A DNA stretch of 64,000 bases from Alphaproteobacteria bacterium (GTDB lineage Bacteria > Pseudomonadota > Alphaproteobacteria > Micavibrionales > Micavibrionaceae), in the NCBI GenBank assembly GCA_030427385.1, contig JAUHWR010000001.1, positions 1,364,001 through 1,428,000 of the forward strand, in the 5' to 3' direction. Below the pieces are notes generated by a model. That model was not told the DNA's origin and did no database searches. It saw only the letters and a program-made list of their open reading frames with translations. A program made the translations under genes and the position numbers. Positions 10,526 through 21,200 of this stretch are shown here, one piece after another. Positions within the stretch are counted from its first letter, which is position 1, and the number at the start of each line of letters is the position of its first letter.

Positions 10526-11587
10526 ATGAAATTCAATCAGCTTGGACAAACCAATTTAAAAGTCAGCGAGATTTGTCTTGGTACAATGACATGGGGTAAA
10601 CAAAATACGGAAAGCGAAGGCCATGAGCAAATGGACTATGCCGTATCCCAAGGTATTAATTTCTTTGACACCGCAGAATTATATGCTGTCCCCCCCGAGG
10701 AAAAAACTCAAGGTCTGACCGAAACATATATTGGTAATTGGTTCAAAGAGCGCGGTAATCGCAGCGATATTATTTTGGCATCCAAAGCCACAGGCAAAAT
10801 GGGAGGTAGCGGTCTACCCTGGATCAGAAACGGTGAAGGCTTGAACAAAGCCAATCTGGAAGATGCATTGGAAGGCTCCCTAAAACGCTTACAGACCGAT
10901 TATATTGATCTGTATCAACTTCATGCTCCAAATCGTTCCTATCCGCACCACGGCAAACATTGGGGCGGGATGATCGACTTTACCACTGATACGAATACCC
11001 AAAAAGAAGTGGATGAATTTTGTGATATTCTGGAGACATTAACAGGATTCGTGAAAGACGGAAAAATCCGTCATATAGGCCTTTCAAATGATACAGCTTG
11101 GGGCATGATGAAATATCTTAGCCTATCCGATACCAAGAATTTTGTGCGCCTGACCTCAATCCAGAATGAATATAGCCTGATGTACCGCGTGGATGAGGTT
11201 TATATCGGGGAAGTTTGCGTACGTGAAGATATTGCTTATCTGCCTTATTCTCCCCTTGCCGGCGGCTCAATCAGCGGCAAATACCTAGACGGCGCCCGCC
11301 CCGCAGGCAGCCGTTGGTCACTTGACAACCGCCCAAATCAACGCGATACAGAAACCGCGCAAAAGGCCATTCGTTCCTATATTAAAGTTGCCGAAAAACA
11401 TGGGTTGGATGTATGCCAAATGGCACTACAATTTGTAACCCAGCGTCCGTTTGTCACATCAAATATCATTGGCTCAACCTCTATGGAACAATTGAAGCGC
11501 GATATCGGGTCAAAAGATGTCGTCTTAAATGATGAGATTATGGCGGACATTGACGCGGTTTATAAGCAATATCCGATGCCTTATTAA
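10526..11587 (+). CDS. Aldo/keto reductase, Tas-like
   Basis: MKFNQLGQTNLKVSEICLGTMTWGKQNTE...FFDTAELY...YIDLYQLHAPNR...PYSPLAGGSISGKY. Confidence 0.9.
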   Translation: MKFNQLGQTNLKVSEICLGTMTWGKQNTESEGHEQMDYAVSQGINFFDTAELYAVPPEEKTQGLTETYIGNWFKERGNRSDIILASKATGKMGGSGLPWIRNGEGLNKANLEDALEGSLKRLQTDYIDLYQLHAPNRSYPHHGKHWGGMIDFTTDTNTQKEVDEFCDILETLTGFVKDGKIRHIGLSNDTAWGMMKYLSLSDTKNFVRLTSIQNEYSLMYRVDEVYIGEVCVREDIAYLPYSPLAGGSISGKYLDGARPAGSRWSLDNRPNQRDTETAQKAIRSYIKVAEKHGLDVCQMALQFVTQRPFVTSNIIGSTSMEQLKRDIGSKDVVLNDEIMADIDAVYKQYPMPY

Positions 11588-11656
11588 TAATCTTGCGCTC
11601 ATTATGTCTTATCGCTAATATCCATTCCTATATAAAATAATATTATAGGAACTAAA

Positions 11657-13039
11657 ATGGAATTTATTATATTTTGCGCTGTGAGCACAGCCATATTTGT
11701 TGGCATCGCATTATTTGCCGCGTTAATTTTTCGCCGCGTAGTTGAAACTAATGAAGTCCATATTGTTCAAGCTGCAAGATATACTAAATCTTACGGTAAA
11801 GATACGCCAAACGGAAATACTTATTACGAATGGCCGCACTGGTTTCCGGTAGTTGGTGTTACTAAAATTATAATGCCGGTTTCTGTATTTGATTTGCGCC
11901 TTCAATCTTACGAAGCATATGATGTTGGCCGCGTTCCATTTGTGGTCGATATTGTGGCCTTCTTTAGAATTAATGATAGTAATTTAGCCGCGCAGCGCGT
12001 TGAAAGCTTTCAGGAATTACATGAGCAACTAACCGCAATTGTACAGGGCGCAGTTAGAACAATTCTCGCTTCCCATGACATTGATAAAATCATGTTGGAA
12101 CGTAGTATATACGGCGAGCAATTCACCATTGCCGTTCAAGATCAACTCGCAAGCTGGGGCGTGGTGCCCGTTAAGAGCATCGAATTGATGGATATACGCG
12201 ATGCACCGGATAACCGGGTGGTGCATAATATTATGGAGAAAAAGAAATCTCTGATTGAGATGGAATCTCGCACCGAAGTGGCGCAAAATATGAAAAAAGC
12301 GCAAATTGCTGAGATCGAAGCACAACGTGAGACAGATATTCAAGCTCAACAAGCTCAACAAGCCGTTGGCGAGCGCACCGCACAAAAAATAAAAGCGGTC
12401 GGTATCGCAGACGAACAAGCTTTACAGGAAATTAAAGAACAACAGCGCGTCACAAAAGAAAAAGAAATGGCTGTTATTCAAGTACAGCAAGTGCGCCAGG
12501 CTGATATTACACGTGAGGCAAATGTTGTTAAAGCGGATGAAGATCGCCAAACAACTGTTATTATTGCCGAAGGTAAATTAGAGCAAACTAAGAAAGAATC
12601 CGAGGGAATTCAAATCGAAGGCGCCGCGCGCGCGGAGGCTGAAAAGCTTATGCAACTTGCTCCCGTTCAGGCACAAATTGCTCTGGCAAAAGAAATCGGA
12701 CAAAACGAAGGATACCAGAATTATCTGGTCGCTATCGAGGCTGTTGCCGCTAATCAGATTGTTGGTATTGAACAAGCAAAAGCATTGACCGCTGCCGATG
12801 TTAAAGTCATTGCCAATACTGGCGGGCCTGTTGATGGTATGACCAATGTTATGGAGCTATTTTCTGCCCGTGGCGGCACACATTTTAGCGCCATGTTAGA
12901 AGGAATGGCTCAGTCTGAAGAAGGACAAAAGCTCCTAGAAAAATTTGGCCTCCATAAGAAGAAAGCGATTAATAATTTACCGGAAAAGAAAGTGGAACCT
13001 TCCGTAGATTATGGACAGGTTCAAAAGCCAAAGACGTAA
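11657..13039 (+). CDS. SPFH/band 7 domain protein, flotillin-like
   Basis: N-terminal TM, SPFH region, long Ala/Glu/Gln-rich coiled coil (AQIEAQRETDIQAQQAQQAVGERTAQ). Confidence 0.85.
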   Translation: MEFIIFCAVSTAIFVGIALFAALIFRRVVETNEVHIVQAARYTKSYGKDTPNGNTYYEWPHWFPVVGVTKIIMPVSVFDLRLQSYEAYDVGRVPFVVDIVAFFRINDSNLAAQRVESFQELHEQLTAIVQGAVRTILASHDIDKIMLERSIYGEQFTIAVQDQLASWGVVPVKSIELMDIRDAPDNRVVHNIMEKKKSLIEMESRTEVAQNMKKAQIAEIEAQRETDIQAQQAQQAVGERTAQKIKAVGIADEQALQEIKEQQRVTKEKEMAVIQVQQVRQADITREANVVKADEDRQTTVIIAEGKLEQTKKESEGIQIEGAARAEAEKLMQLAPVQAQIALAKEIGQNEGYQNYLVAIEAVAANQIVGIEQAKALTAADVKVIANTGGPVDGMTNVMELFSARGGTHFSAMLEGMAQSEEGQKLLEKFGLHKKKAINNLPEKKVEPSVDYGQVQKPKT

Positions 13040-13070
13040 AAGCTGTCTCTTTAAGTCAACGTTAAAATAG

Positions 13071-13108
13071 AGTTTGGGCGTGTCGAAATATTCTCATACG
13101 CCCAAACT
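13071..13108. terminator. Hairpin between convergent SPFH gene and ilvB
   Basis: Inverted repeat AGTTTGGGCGT ... ACGCCCAAACT; no strong U-tract. Confidence 0.5.
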
Positions 13109-13122
13109 ATAACGGATAGAAT

Positions 13123-14928
13123 CTAAACTAGCTTCTTATCAAACTGCTCTGCATCTGCCGCCAGAATCATCTCATTATGCGCTTTGCCTGACGGAATCAT
13201 CGGGAAGCAGTTTTCTTTTGGGTCAACGCGGACGTCAACGACGACTAGGCCGTCATGTGCCAACATTTCCTGTATCACGCCGTCAAGTTCGGATGGGTTC
13301 GAGGCGCGAAGGCCTTTCCCGCCATAAGCTTCCGCCAATTTCACAAAATCAGGAAGGCTTTCGGAATAGCTCTCGGAGTAACGCTCCCCATGCAGCAATT
13401 CCTGCCATTGGCGTACCATGCCCATCCATTCATTATTCAAGATGAACACTTTTATAGGCAGGCGGTATTGAACGGCGGTCGTCAATTCTTGGATATTCAT
13501 CAGGATAGACGCCTCCCCCGCAATATCAATCACCAAACCATCAGGATGCGCGATTTGCGTTCCAACCGCCGCAGGAAGACCGTACCCCATGGTGCCAAGA
13601 CCGCCAGAAGTCATCCATCTATTCGGTTCATTAAATGGTAAATATTGTGCCGCCCACATTTGGTGTTGCCCAACTTCGGTCGTAATATATGCATCACGCT
13701 TATCTTTATCGATAAAATGCTGCAAGCGTTCGAGCGCATATTGCGGCTTAATGATCTGATCCGAGTGCTTATAGGCAAGACATTTCTTCTCCCGCCAACC
13801 TTCAATTTCACTCCACCAATTTGATAGTGATTTCTGATCCGCTTTGAAACCACCTTTTTTCCATGCGGAAATCATTGCCTTAATAACTTCGGCGGCATCA
13901 CCAATAATAGGAAGCTCAACCTGCACGACTTTATTAATCGAGCTTGGATCAATATCCACATGGATTTTTTTAGAATTAGGCGAGAATTTTGATAATAGCC
14001 CCGTCACACGGTCATCAAAACGCGCCCCAATATTGATCATAACATCACAGCCATGCATTGCCATATTCGCCTCAACTGTGCCATGCATCCCCAGCATCCC
14101 CAGCCATTTTTCATCTGAAGCGGGAAACGCACCAAGCCCCATTAAAGTTGATGTAATGGGAAAACCCGTTAGTCTGACTAATTCTCTAAGCGCTTTGGAG
14201 GCTTCCGGCCCGGCATTAATAACGCCGCCGCCCGTGTAAAAAATCGGTTTTTTTGCCGACGCCATCAATTCCACGGCTGCGCTAATTGCCGCATCTTCAG
14301 GAGTTGTTTTAGGATTATAACGCCCCTCTAGCAAACATTCTTCGGCGCTTTTATATATACCTACGGCGAATTGAACATCTTTTGGTAAGTCAATCACAAC
14401 GGGGCCAGGGCGGCCGGAACGCGCCACGTGGAATGCCTCATGGATAACTTCTGCTAATTTATTTACATCTTTCACCAGATAATTGTGCTTTGTACATGCC
14501 CGTGTAATGCCGGTTGTGTCTGCCTCTTGAAAGGCGTCCGTGCCGATAAGGAATGTCGGAACCTGTCCGGTAATACAAACCATTGGAATGGAATCCAGCA
14601 TGGCATCCGTTAAGGCCGTAACTGCATTGGTTGCCCCCGGTCCGGATGTCACCAGACACACACCAACCTTACCCGGTGTTGAACGCGCATATCCTTCGGC
14701 GGCATGACCTGCCCCTTGCTCATGACGCACTAAAACATGCTTAATGTGATTTTGCTGAAAAATAGAATCGTAAATTGGTAGAACCGCGCCGCCAGGATAA
14801 CCAAAAATCGTGTCCACCCCTTGCTCTTTTAAAGCGCGAAGAACCATGTCCGCTCCGGTCATTTGGTCTTGTTTGGTATTCGAAATGGGCATTTTTTTCA
14901 TCATCTGTTTTATATCTGCGCCGGCCAT
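13123..14928 (-). CDS. ilvB: Acetolactate synthase large subunit
   Basis: [49 protein letters not shown], ThDP-binding region, [23 protein letters not shown]. Confidence 0.96.
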   Translation of the reverse strand: [601 protein letters not shown]

Positions 14929-14972
14929 TTTTATCTCCTATTTAATATGTGTCATAGCATGTTTTTTATAAT

Positions 14973-15002
14973 AAAAAAGCCCCGTATCTATAGATAAGGG
15001 GC
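14973..15002 (-). terminator. Rho-independent terminator of the ilvB leader (attenuator)
   Basis: Minus strand GCCCCTTATC-TATA-GATACGGGGC followed by TTTTTTATT; about 45 nt upstream of the ilvB start. Confidence 0.85.
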
Positions 15003-15029
15003 GCTTTGGTTTGTTAGTGTTTTTTCACA

Positions 15030-15098
15030 TCAAGTCCGAAGCGCTCCTCTTCCGAGAAGCACGATCACTAGGACGTTGACGAGAGTGTTCAAATTCAT
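15030..15098 (-). CDS. Branched-chain amino acid leader peptide (attenuation), 22 aa MNLNTLVNVLVIVLLGRGALRT
   Basis: Manual translation of the minus strand; 11 of 22 residues are Leu/Val/Ile; followed by overlapping pause, antiterminator and terminator hairpins upstream of ilvB. Not in the ORF track because of its size. Confidence 0.85.
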   Translation of the reverse strand: MNLNTLVNVLVIVLLGRGALRT

Positions 15099-15138
15099 AT
15101 CTAAGTATTGCCGAAAAAATTACCGCATTGCAAGAAAT

Positions 15139-16599
15139 TTATTTCCCGATATCAACCCAACCATTGCCATCGCAAAATTCATAGCGGTCAGCGTTATAAT
15201 TTAACGCCCCCTCAGGAGAACATGCCCCACTTCCACTTGCGGGATCACCCATATTAAATAATGTTGTACCATTACAATAAACCATCGCATCAGTTGAAAA
15301 GTCGTAGTAATATTCGCCAGGATTACTGCAAGCGGTTCCAGTATCGCTTTGCAAGCGGTAAATTGATATGGAATCATGAGCATAAGCTGATACATAAATT
15401 AGGCCGTCTTGTATAACTACACCATTTAGTTCATCTAAAAATGTTGAATTGCTTACGGTATAAACCCGTGTGGGTAGGGCTGGATCACTTATATCTATAA
15501 TAGACAGACTATCACTGGTATTGGCAGTAACATAAGCATAGTTCCCTTCCAAAGCAATTTCCCATGGAACATTCATATTGGCAGCATCAGAAATGGCGCC
15601 AACAATAGTTGGCGTAGCTGGGTTGCTGATATCCACAACGGCAACGCCATCTGCCCCTTGTGCCACAACATAAGCATAATTACCGCGTACCTCGACGTCA
15701 AGCGCACCATTCAGGTCTGTACCATCATCTACTACACCCACGACAGATGGGGATGTCGGATCACTTATATCAATCACGCTTAAAGTATCTGAATTAAATG
15801 CAACCACATAGGCGTAGTTTCCTTGGATATCAATGCCTTCAGCTAGTCTCATACCGTTTAAGGCGTTGGAGTCAGTAAGAGTGGTTTCCAGTGTAGGAGA
15901 CGCTTTATCACTAATGTCTACAACAGCAATTCCATGATTGTTGCGTGAAGTTATGAAGGCATAGTTTCCTGAAATTGCAATATCCCGCGCATCATCTAAA
16001 TTCGTTGAATCTACAAGAACGCCACCAGCGCCGCCACTAGGGGCGGACATATTTGTCGGATCACTTATATCAACGATGACCAAGCTATCATTAGTCGATG
16101 AGACCAGATATGCATAATTTCCTTCTAAAATAACCTTGAACGGCCCCGTTAAATTTGACGAATCTTGATATTGGTCAACAAAAGTGGGGCTGGATGGGTT
16201 GGATACATCGGTGCTAATTAGGCTTTTTACTAAACCACCAGCAAGTGAGAATACATAATCACCAGATACGGCCAAAGCACGCGGGTTTTTATAATATGAT
16301 CCTGTGCTCAGTGTTGCAAGTTTTGTAAGGGTGTGATCACTGGCATCAATCATGTTTATCCATTGTGTATCATCACAATATTGTAAAATATTAGAGCCGG
16401 TCCGGTATTCTATGTCGCCTTCTTGACCGGGATTACCATCTTCATCATTAAAACATGCGGCGTAAACGGGGGTAAAAGACAAGATAAAAAGCGCGCAAAA
16501 CGCCCCCAAAAAGAATTGTTTTTTTTCTTTAAATTTACGTGTTTTTTTTACGCTACAACTCAATACTTTTTCTCTGGTCATGTGATATAACTCGTCCAT
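15139..16599 (-). CDS. LVIVD-repeat (beta-propeller-like) secreted protein
   Basis: Repeated xLxGNYAYVVxxxxDSLxVVDISDPxxPxxVG units; N- and C-terminal Cys/Trp modules (DGNPGQEGDIEYRTGSNILQYCDDTQWINM; CSPEGALNYNADRYEFCDGNGWVDIGK). Confidence 0.85.
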   Translation of the reverse strand: MDELYHMTREKVLSCSVKKTRKFKEKKQFFLGAFCALFILSFTPVYAACFNDEDGNPGQEGDIEYRTGSNILQYCDDTQWINMIDASDHTLTKLATLSTGSYYKNPRALAVSGDYVFSLAGGLVKSLISTDVSNPSSPTFVDQYQDSSNLTGPFKVILEGNYAYLVSSTNDSLVIVDISDPTNMSAPSGGAGGVLVDSTNLDDARDIAISGNYAFITSRNNHGIAVVDISDKASPTLETTLTDSNALNGMRLAEGIDIQGNYAYVVAFNSDTLSVIDISDPTSPSVVGVVDDGTDLNGALDVEVRGNYAYVVAQGADGVAVVDISNPATPTIVGAISDAANMNVPWEIALEGNYAYVTANTSDSLSIIDISDPALPTRVYTVSNSTFLDELNGVVIQDGLIYVSAYAHDSISIYRLQSDTGTACSNPGEYYYDFSTDAMVYCNGTTLFNMGDPASGSGACSPEGALNYNADRYEFCDGNGWVDIGK

Positions 16600-16601
16600 T
16601 T

Positions 16602-18239
16602 TTATTTCCCAATTCCCACCCAATCAGAACCATCACAATAAGTCATTATGTCTGTATTACTATCATATACCATTTCCCCCGCTGTGCCGGCTGGGCTCGC
16701 GCATCCGCCGCCTGCTCCCGTACCTTCCCCCATACTGACCCATGAGTTACCGTTGCAATAAGTCATAACATCGGTATTACTGTCATAAACAATGTCTCCA
16801 GCATCACCAAGCGGGCTACTACAGCCACGATAATTAAATAAATTTGTAATTTCTTCGGGCGTTAAGGCGCGGTTGTAAATACGTACATCATCAATGACGC
16901 CATCTGTAAAATGTGAAACGTTTAAACCGCCTATTGTGAATGTCCTTCCTGAGAAATCATGTGTTGTTTGAACTTTTGAAGAATCAAGAACACCGTTGAT
17001 ATATAGACTTGCTGTTGTTCCATCATGAGTGGCAGCCAAGTGAGTCCACACGCCTGTAGCCCCTATAGTGGTTCCAATACTATCCGAACTTCCTCCGCCC
17101 AGTAAAGCCCAATGAAAATTCCAAGCGCCCGTTGTTCTATTACGCAACGTGAAAGTTGATGTCGTTACATCCGTAAAACGTTGTTCAACATTATTTCTAT
17201 CGAGCTTGACCCAAAGCGACATACTATAAGCTGTACTTAATGTAGGAAGTGCTCCAACTGAAATGTAATCATCCCCATCAAAATCAAGTGCAGAACCAAC
17301 GACTCCGGTTGTGGTGTCTGTGCCAGATAAACCTCCATTCATTGTGCCGTTACTTCCCTTCAAGGCACTATCCGCTGCAACTGTTCCAGAAACTTCATCC
17401 ATCTTCCAATGCCCGACTAAACCATTACGAATATCGCGTGTCCCTATTGCATATAGCGCGGAAATTTCGAGATCTGATAACACCCGATGATAAATGCGTA
17501 AATCATCGAGATTTCCTACAAAATGATTATTAACAACATCCCCGCCTATCAATAACCCTTGATCGTTTTCTATTAAATCTGAATATGTGTCAGAACTATC
17601 AAAAACGCCGTCAACATATAGGCGCGCTGTGGAACCATCCATTGTGACGAGAGCATGATGCCATTGATCATCATTATAGGAGTCAGCCGTAATTATAATA
17701 GCGCCATCAGTGCCAGCATGATTGAATCTAAGTTTTTCTCCTGCGGAGTGAAGGGAAAAGTGCCAACCGAAGCCACCACCGCCCCCGGCATAATGATCGA
17801 AAAACCGTGGAAAGCTATTGGGCTGCACAGGATCGGCTTTAAACCAGACGGAAATTGTTGCTTGTCTATTCGCCAAATCCCAATCATCGCTATCGACTGC
17901 GTCAAGGTATTCACCTGAGAAATATAACGAATCCCCGATCACGCCAGTTTGTTCGTAAAGGGGGGCGGACCCCGGTATTGCGGTATGACCGTTACCGGAA
18001 CTATCTATTACATTGCCGCTGGTATCATCCATTTTCCAATGTCCGATTAAACCTGTATTTAATGATATACCGTTCATCGCGATCCAGTTTGAACCATCGC
18101 AATAGACCATCGCCGCGGAATTTGTATCAAACGTCATATCCCCTGCCGCCCCTACTGGATTGGTACAGGCATAGACTGAAAAAGGGAGAAAACATCCCAG
18201 TATAATAACGCAAATATAATAACGCATAATAACTTTCAC
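16602..18239 (-). CDS. Secreted protein with two LamG/concanavalin-like domains and three Cys/Trp modules
   Basis: Two NGLVGHWKMDE/TGLIGHWKMDD...GxxxDDLRIYHRxLSxxEIxxLY LamG-like units; signal peptide; C..P.G.AGDxxYDSNTDxMTYCxGxxWVxMG repeats. Confidence 0.87.
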   Translation of the reverse strand: MKVIMRYYICVIILGCFLPFSVYACTNPVGAAGDMTFDTNSAAMVYCDGSNWIAMNGISLNTGLIGHWKMDDTSGNVIDSSGNGHTAIPGSAPLYEQTGVIGDSLYFSGEYLDAVDSDDWDLANRQATISVWFKADPVQPNSFPRFFDHYAGGGGGFGWHFSLHSAGEKLRFNHAGTDGAIIITADSYNDDQWHHALVTMDGSTARLYVDGVFDSSDTYSDLIENDQGLLIGGDVVNNHFVGNLDDLRIYHRVLSDLEISALYAIGTRDIRNGLVGHWKMDEVSGTVAADSALKGSNGTMNGGLSGTDTTTGVVGSALDFDGDDYISVGALPTLSTAYSMSLWVKLDRNNVEQRFTDVTTSTFTLRNRTTGAWNFHWALLGGGSSDSIGTTIGATGVWTHLAATHDGTTASLYINGVLDSSKVQTTHDFSGRTFTIGGLNVSHFTDGVIDDVRIYNRALTPEEITNLFNYRGCSSPLGDAGDIVYDSNTDVMTYCNGNSWVSMGEGTGAGGGCASPAGTAGEMVYDSNTDIMTYCDGSDWVGIGK

Positions 18240-18255
18240 GCTGTTTTCTGCCTCC

Positions 18256-21200
18256 CTATTTCAGATTTTTTGATGTGCGTCTAAGAACAATTACGGCTGT
18301 AAACGTTCCGCATATCAGCATCAAAATAAGCATACCAATATTAGCGAATGACGCGTTTTGAATATTGTAACTGGTATGTAATTTCAACCCGGCGACATCC
18401 TGCTTCATAGTATTAATAGCCGCAAGAACTTCACTATTCTGATCCTGTAAAGCCGCAAGCTCTTCTTTCAGATTATCGTTTTCTGATTTAAGCGCTTTGG
18501 AAACCTCGATCATTGGAGCAATTAAGCCGATATAATTCACAGATTTTGTGCCCATTTCATCATCGGCAGTATGAACCAACTCTGGGAACAAAGTTTCCAG
18601 CTCCTGTGCCATTACACCAAACTCTGTGCGGCCTTTTTCATCGTCTTTCATTTTGAATGAATATGTGTCGATTTGTGCCAAACGGTTAATCATGTCTTGT
18701 GTGTTAAGCGAGACAATATCCGTTTTTAAACGACGATCCGATGTATCGGTCATCGTGCCGGAATATTGGATATCACCATTCACATCAAGCGTTGCGCCTG
18801 GCGTATCTGTACCCAAACCAATCTCACCGGATGCATCCATATAAAAACTTTCATCCGGGGCATTGGGTTCAATTTGGAACGGTATTGTATTATTGGTTGA
18901 ATCCTTAAGCCGGAAATTTGCTGAGCCGACTTTACCAAACGCCCAATTATTGCTATTACCGCTAAATATTATGTGTGAATAATTAGAAGTTGGCGCGGCC
19001 AGATATAAGGTGGCTCCGCCGGCGGCAGACCGTATGGTCATATTTGCATCATCGCCCGCATCATCCGGCGAGTCAAAAATAGTAAAATCAAACGTGAGTG
19101 AATCAGCTGACGTCGTGTTTACACCCATGCGACCGTCTGGTTGAATGATCATTCGGGATGTTGTCGTTCCCGCGCTGTCATCATAGTAATTCAGGCGGAA
19201 GTCTTCATCAGTCGCTTGTGTTTCATAATAATCAGACTGATCCGCGAAATCATCATTACTTAATCGCATAGCCCCTGCTGAGCCACTTAACGTAACGTTT
19301 GAATTGTTGGCAGCACTACGCACTGAAACAAGACCTGATCCTGTGCTATGTTGGCGAAGTCCGATGACTTCGGTTCCCGCAGAGTTATTGAATTGCATAA
19401 ACTCACTGCCAGCGGTTGTATTTTGCATGGTGGCAAGGAAAACATCATTGGCAGAAGCTCCGGAAATATCCAGCAATGTCGAAGCCGTCGTTTTACCAAT
19501 CGCAACATTTCCAGCCGCATCAATGACAAACGGAGAGCCATCACCTGCTTCATCTTCCACCAGAAGTGTGTTGCCTGTGCCTGTATTCACAATAGAGAGA
19601 ACTTCTGTGCCATCGGCTGTAATTGAGGTGCTGGCATCCAACTCCATGGTGTCATCGAATTTATCGAAATCCAGCGAGTCATCTGCAACTGTTGCTGCGC
19701 CCGCACTAGCCAAAGCTTCCCAGCTATCGGCACTGGCGGCGTTGTCTTTACAGAATTCAATGGTGTCCGTTGTCGCGTTATAACGGATTGCACCCGGGAA
19801 ATCGGTTTCGCCTGTGGAACAATCTTCACCACCATCACGCAAAATCATTGATCCATTGATATGCAATATTGCTTTCGGTTCATTGACATCAATCCCCACA
19901 TTTCCAGACCCAGAATCCATACTTAATGTCCGTATCCATGTAGTTCCATCCCAATAATTGAAGAAGAGGTCGTTTTGTAGAGATGGAGTTGCCGCATATG
20001 TATCACCACGCGCACCAATCATCCAACCTGTTGATCCGGCGGCATCCAACGCTGTGATGCCGTCACCAGAGGTTAGTAAATGTACGCCGGCTGAGCTGGT
20101 TTCATCACTTTCCACAGTCAGATATGCGTTACCATTGTCTCTATAAATCGAAAGCTTACCTGTCGGATCGGGCGTTCCAATGCCGACCGCACCCGTATCA
20201 TCGATCACAAACGGCGTGTCATCCGTGGCTTTATCGCCCACAAAGAAGCTATTGCCTGTGCCTGTATTCACAATTGAGAGAACCTCTGTGCCATCTGCGG
20301 TGATTGACGTGCTGGCATCCAAGGCCATCGCGTCTTTAAATTCGGTGAAATCTAAAGAATCAGCCGTAATGCCATTACTGCTTAAAACCGTTGTCACGGC
20401 TTGCCCATCAATTTTTATGCGGTCGGCGGCATTAATTATTCCATTCACCGTTAATGTGTCGGAGGTATCATTAAAGGTGAAATCAGAACTGGCAGCCAAA
20501 CCGCCGCTACCGTCGTTAAACTGAATTTCATTGGCGCTACCGGCTGCTGATGCCCCGCCTAATGCGGCCCAAGTCGGTGATCCGGCTTCGCAGTCATTGG
20601 TAAATTCCATCTGGTTGGCGGTATCATTGTAACGGATACAGCCTTGGTTGGTATCAGAGCCGCCATCGACGTCATCAATCAAAAGCTTCCCGCCAACAAG
20701 GGCAAGGACGTTTTCTTGAGCCATGTTTGAGCTGGTTTGATCGCCAAAGAACAACGCTAAGGATTCATTGCCTGTTACACGAGGATAATTGGCTGTTGAA
20801 CCACCGGATTCACCTAAACCAAACGCGACAGAATAATTTCCTTTTCCGCTCGTAGCTCCACTCGTCTGCGCTGTATTATCACCGGCAATTACTTGATTGC
20901 CAAATGCAAGACTGGCAAAACCACTTGCATTTGCATATCGACCAGCCGCAATACTATTTGTTCCTATTGCGTTAGCTTCCCTCCCGAAAGCAGTACTATA
21001 TTGCGCGCTTGCTGTTGTGAATGATCCGAACGCCATACTATATTGACCACTTGCTGTCGAATAGTTCCCTAAAGCAGCACTATTTTCCCCTTCAGCCTGC
21101 GTATTTTCACCATAACCAAAGGAATTTTGTCCAATATTGCCATTATTCCATGCATCATTGAACGATGAAACTTCACCACCGCGAAATGCGCCCTTATTAG

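Noticed and set aside
13218-14239. Plus-strand ORFs opposite ilvB (13218-13445, 13255-13641, 13844-14239)
   Set aside because: Antisense to a well conserved enzyme frame; composition is that of a shadow frame
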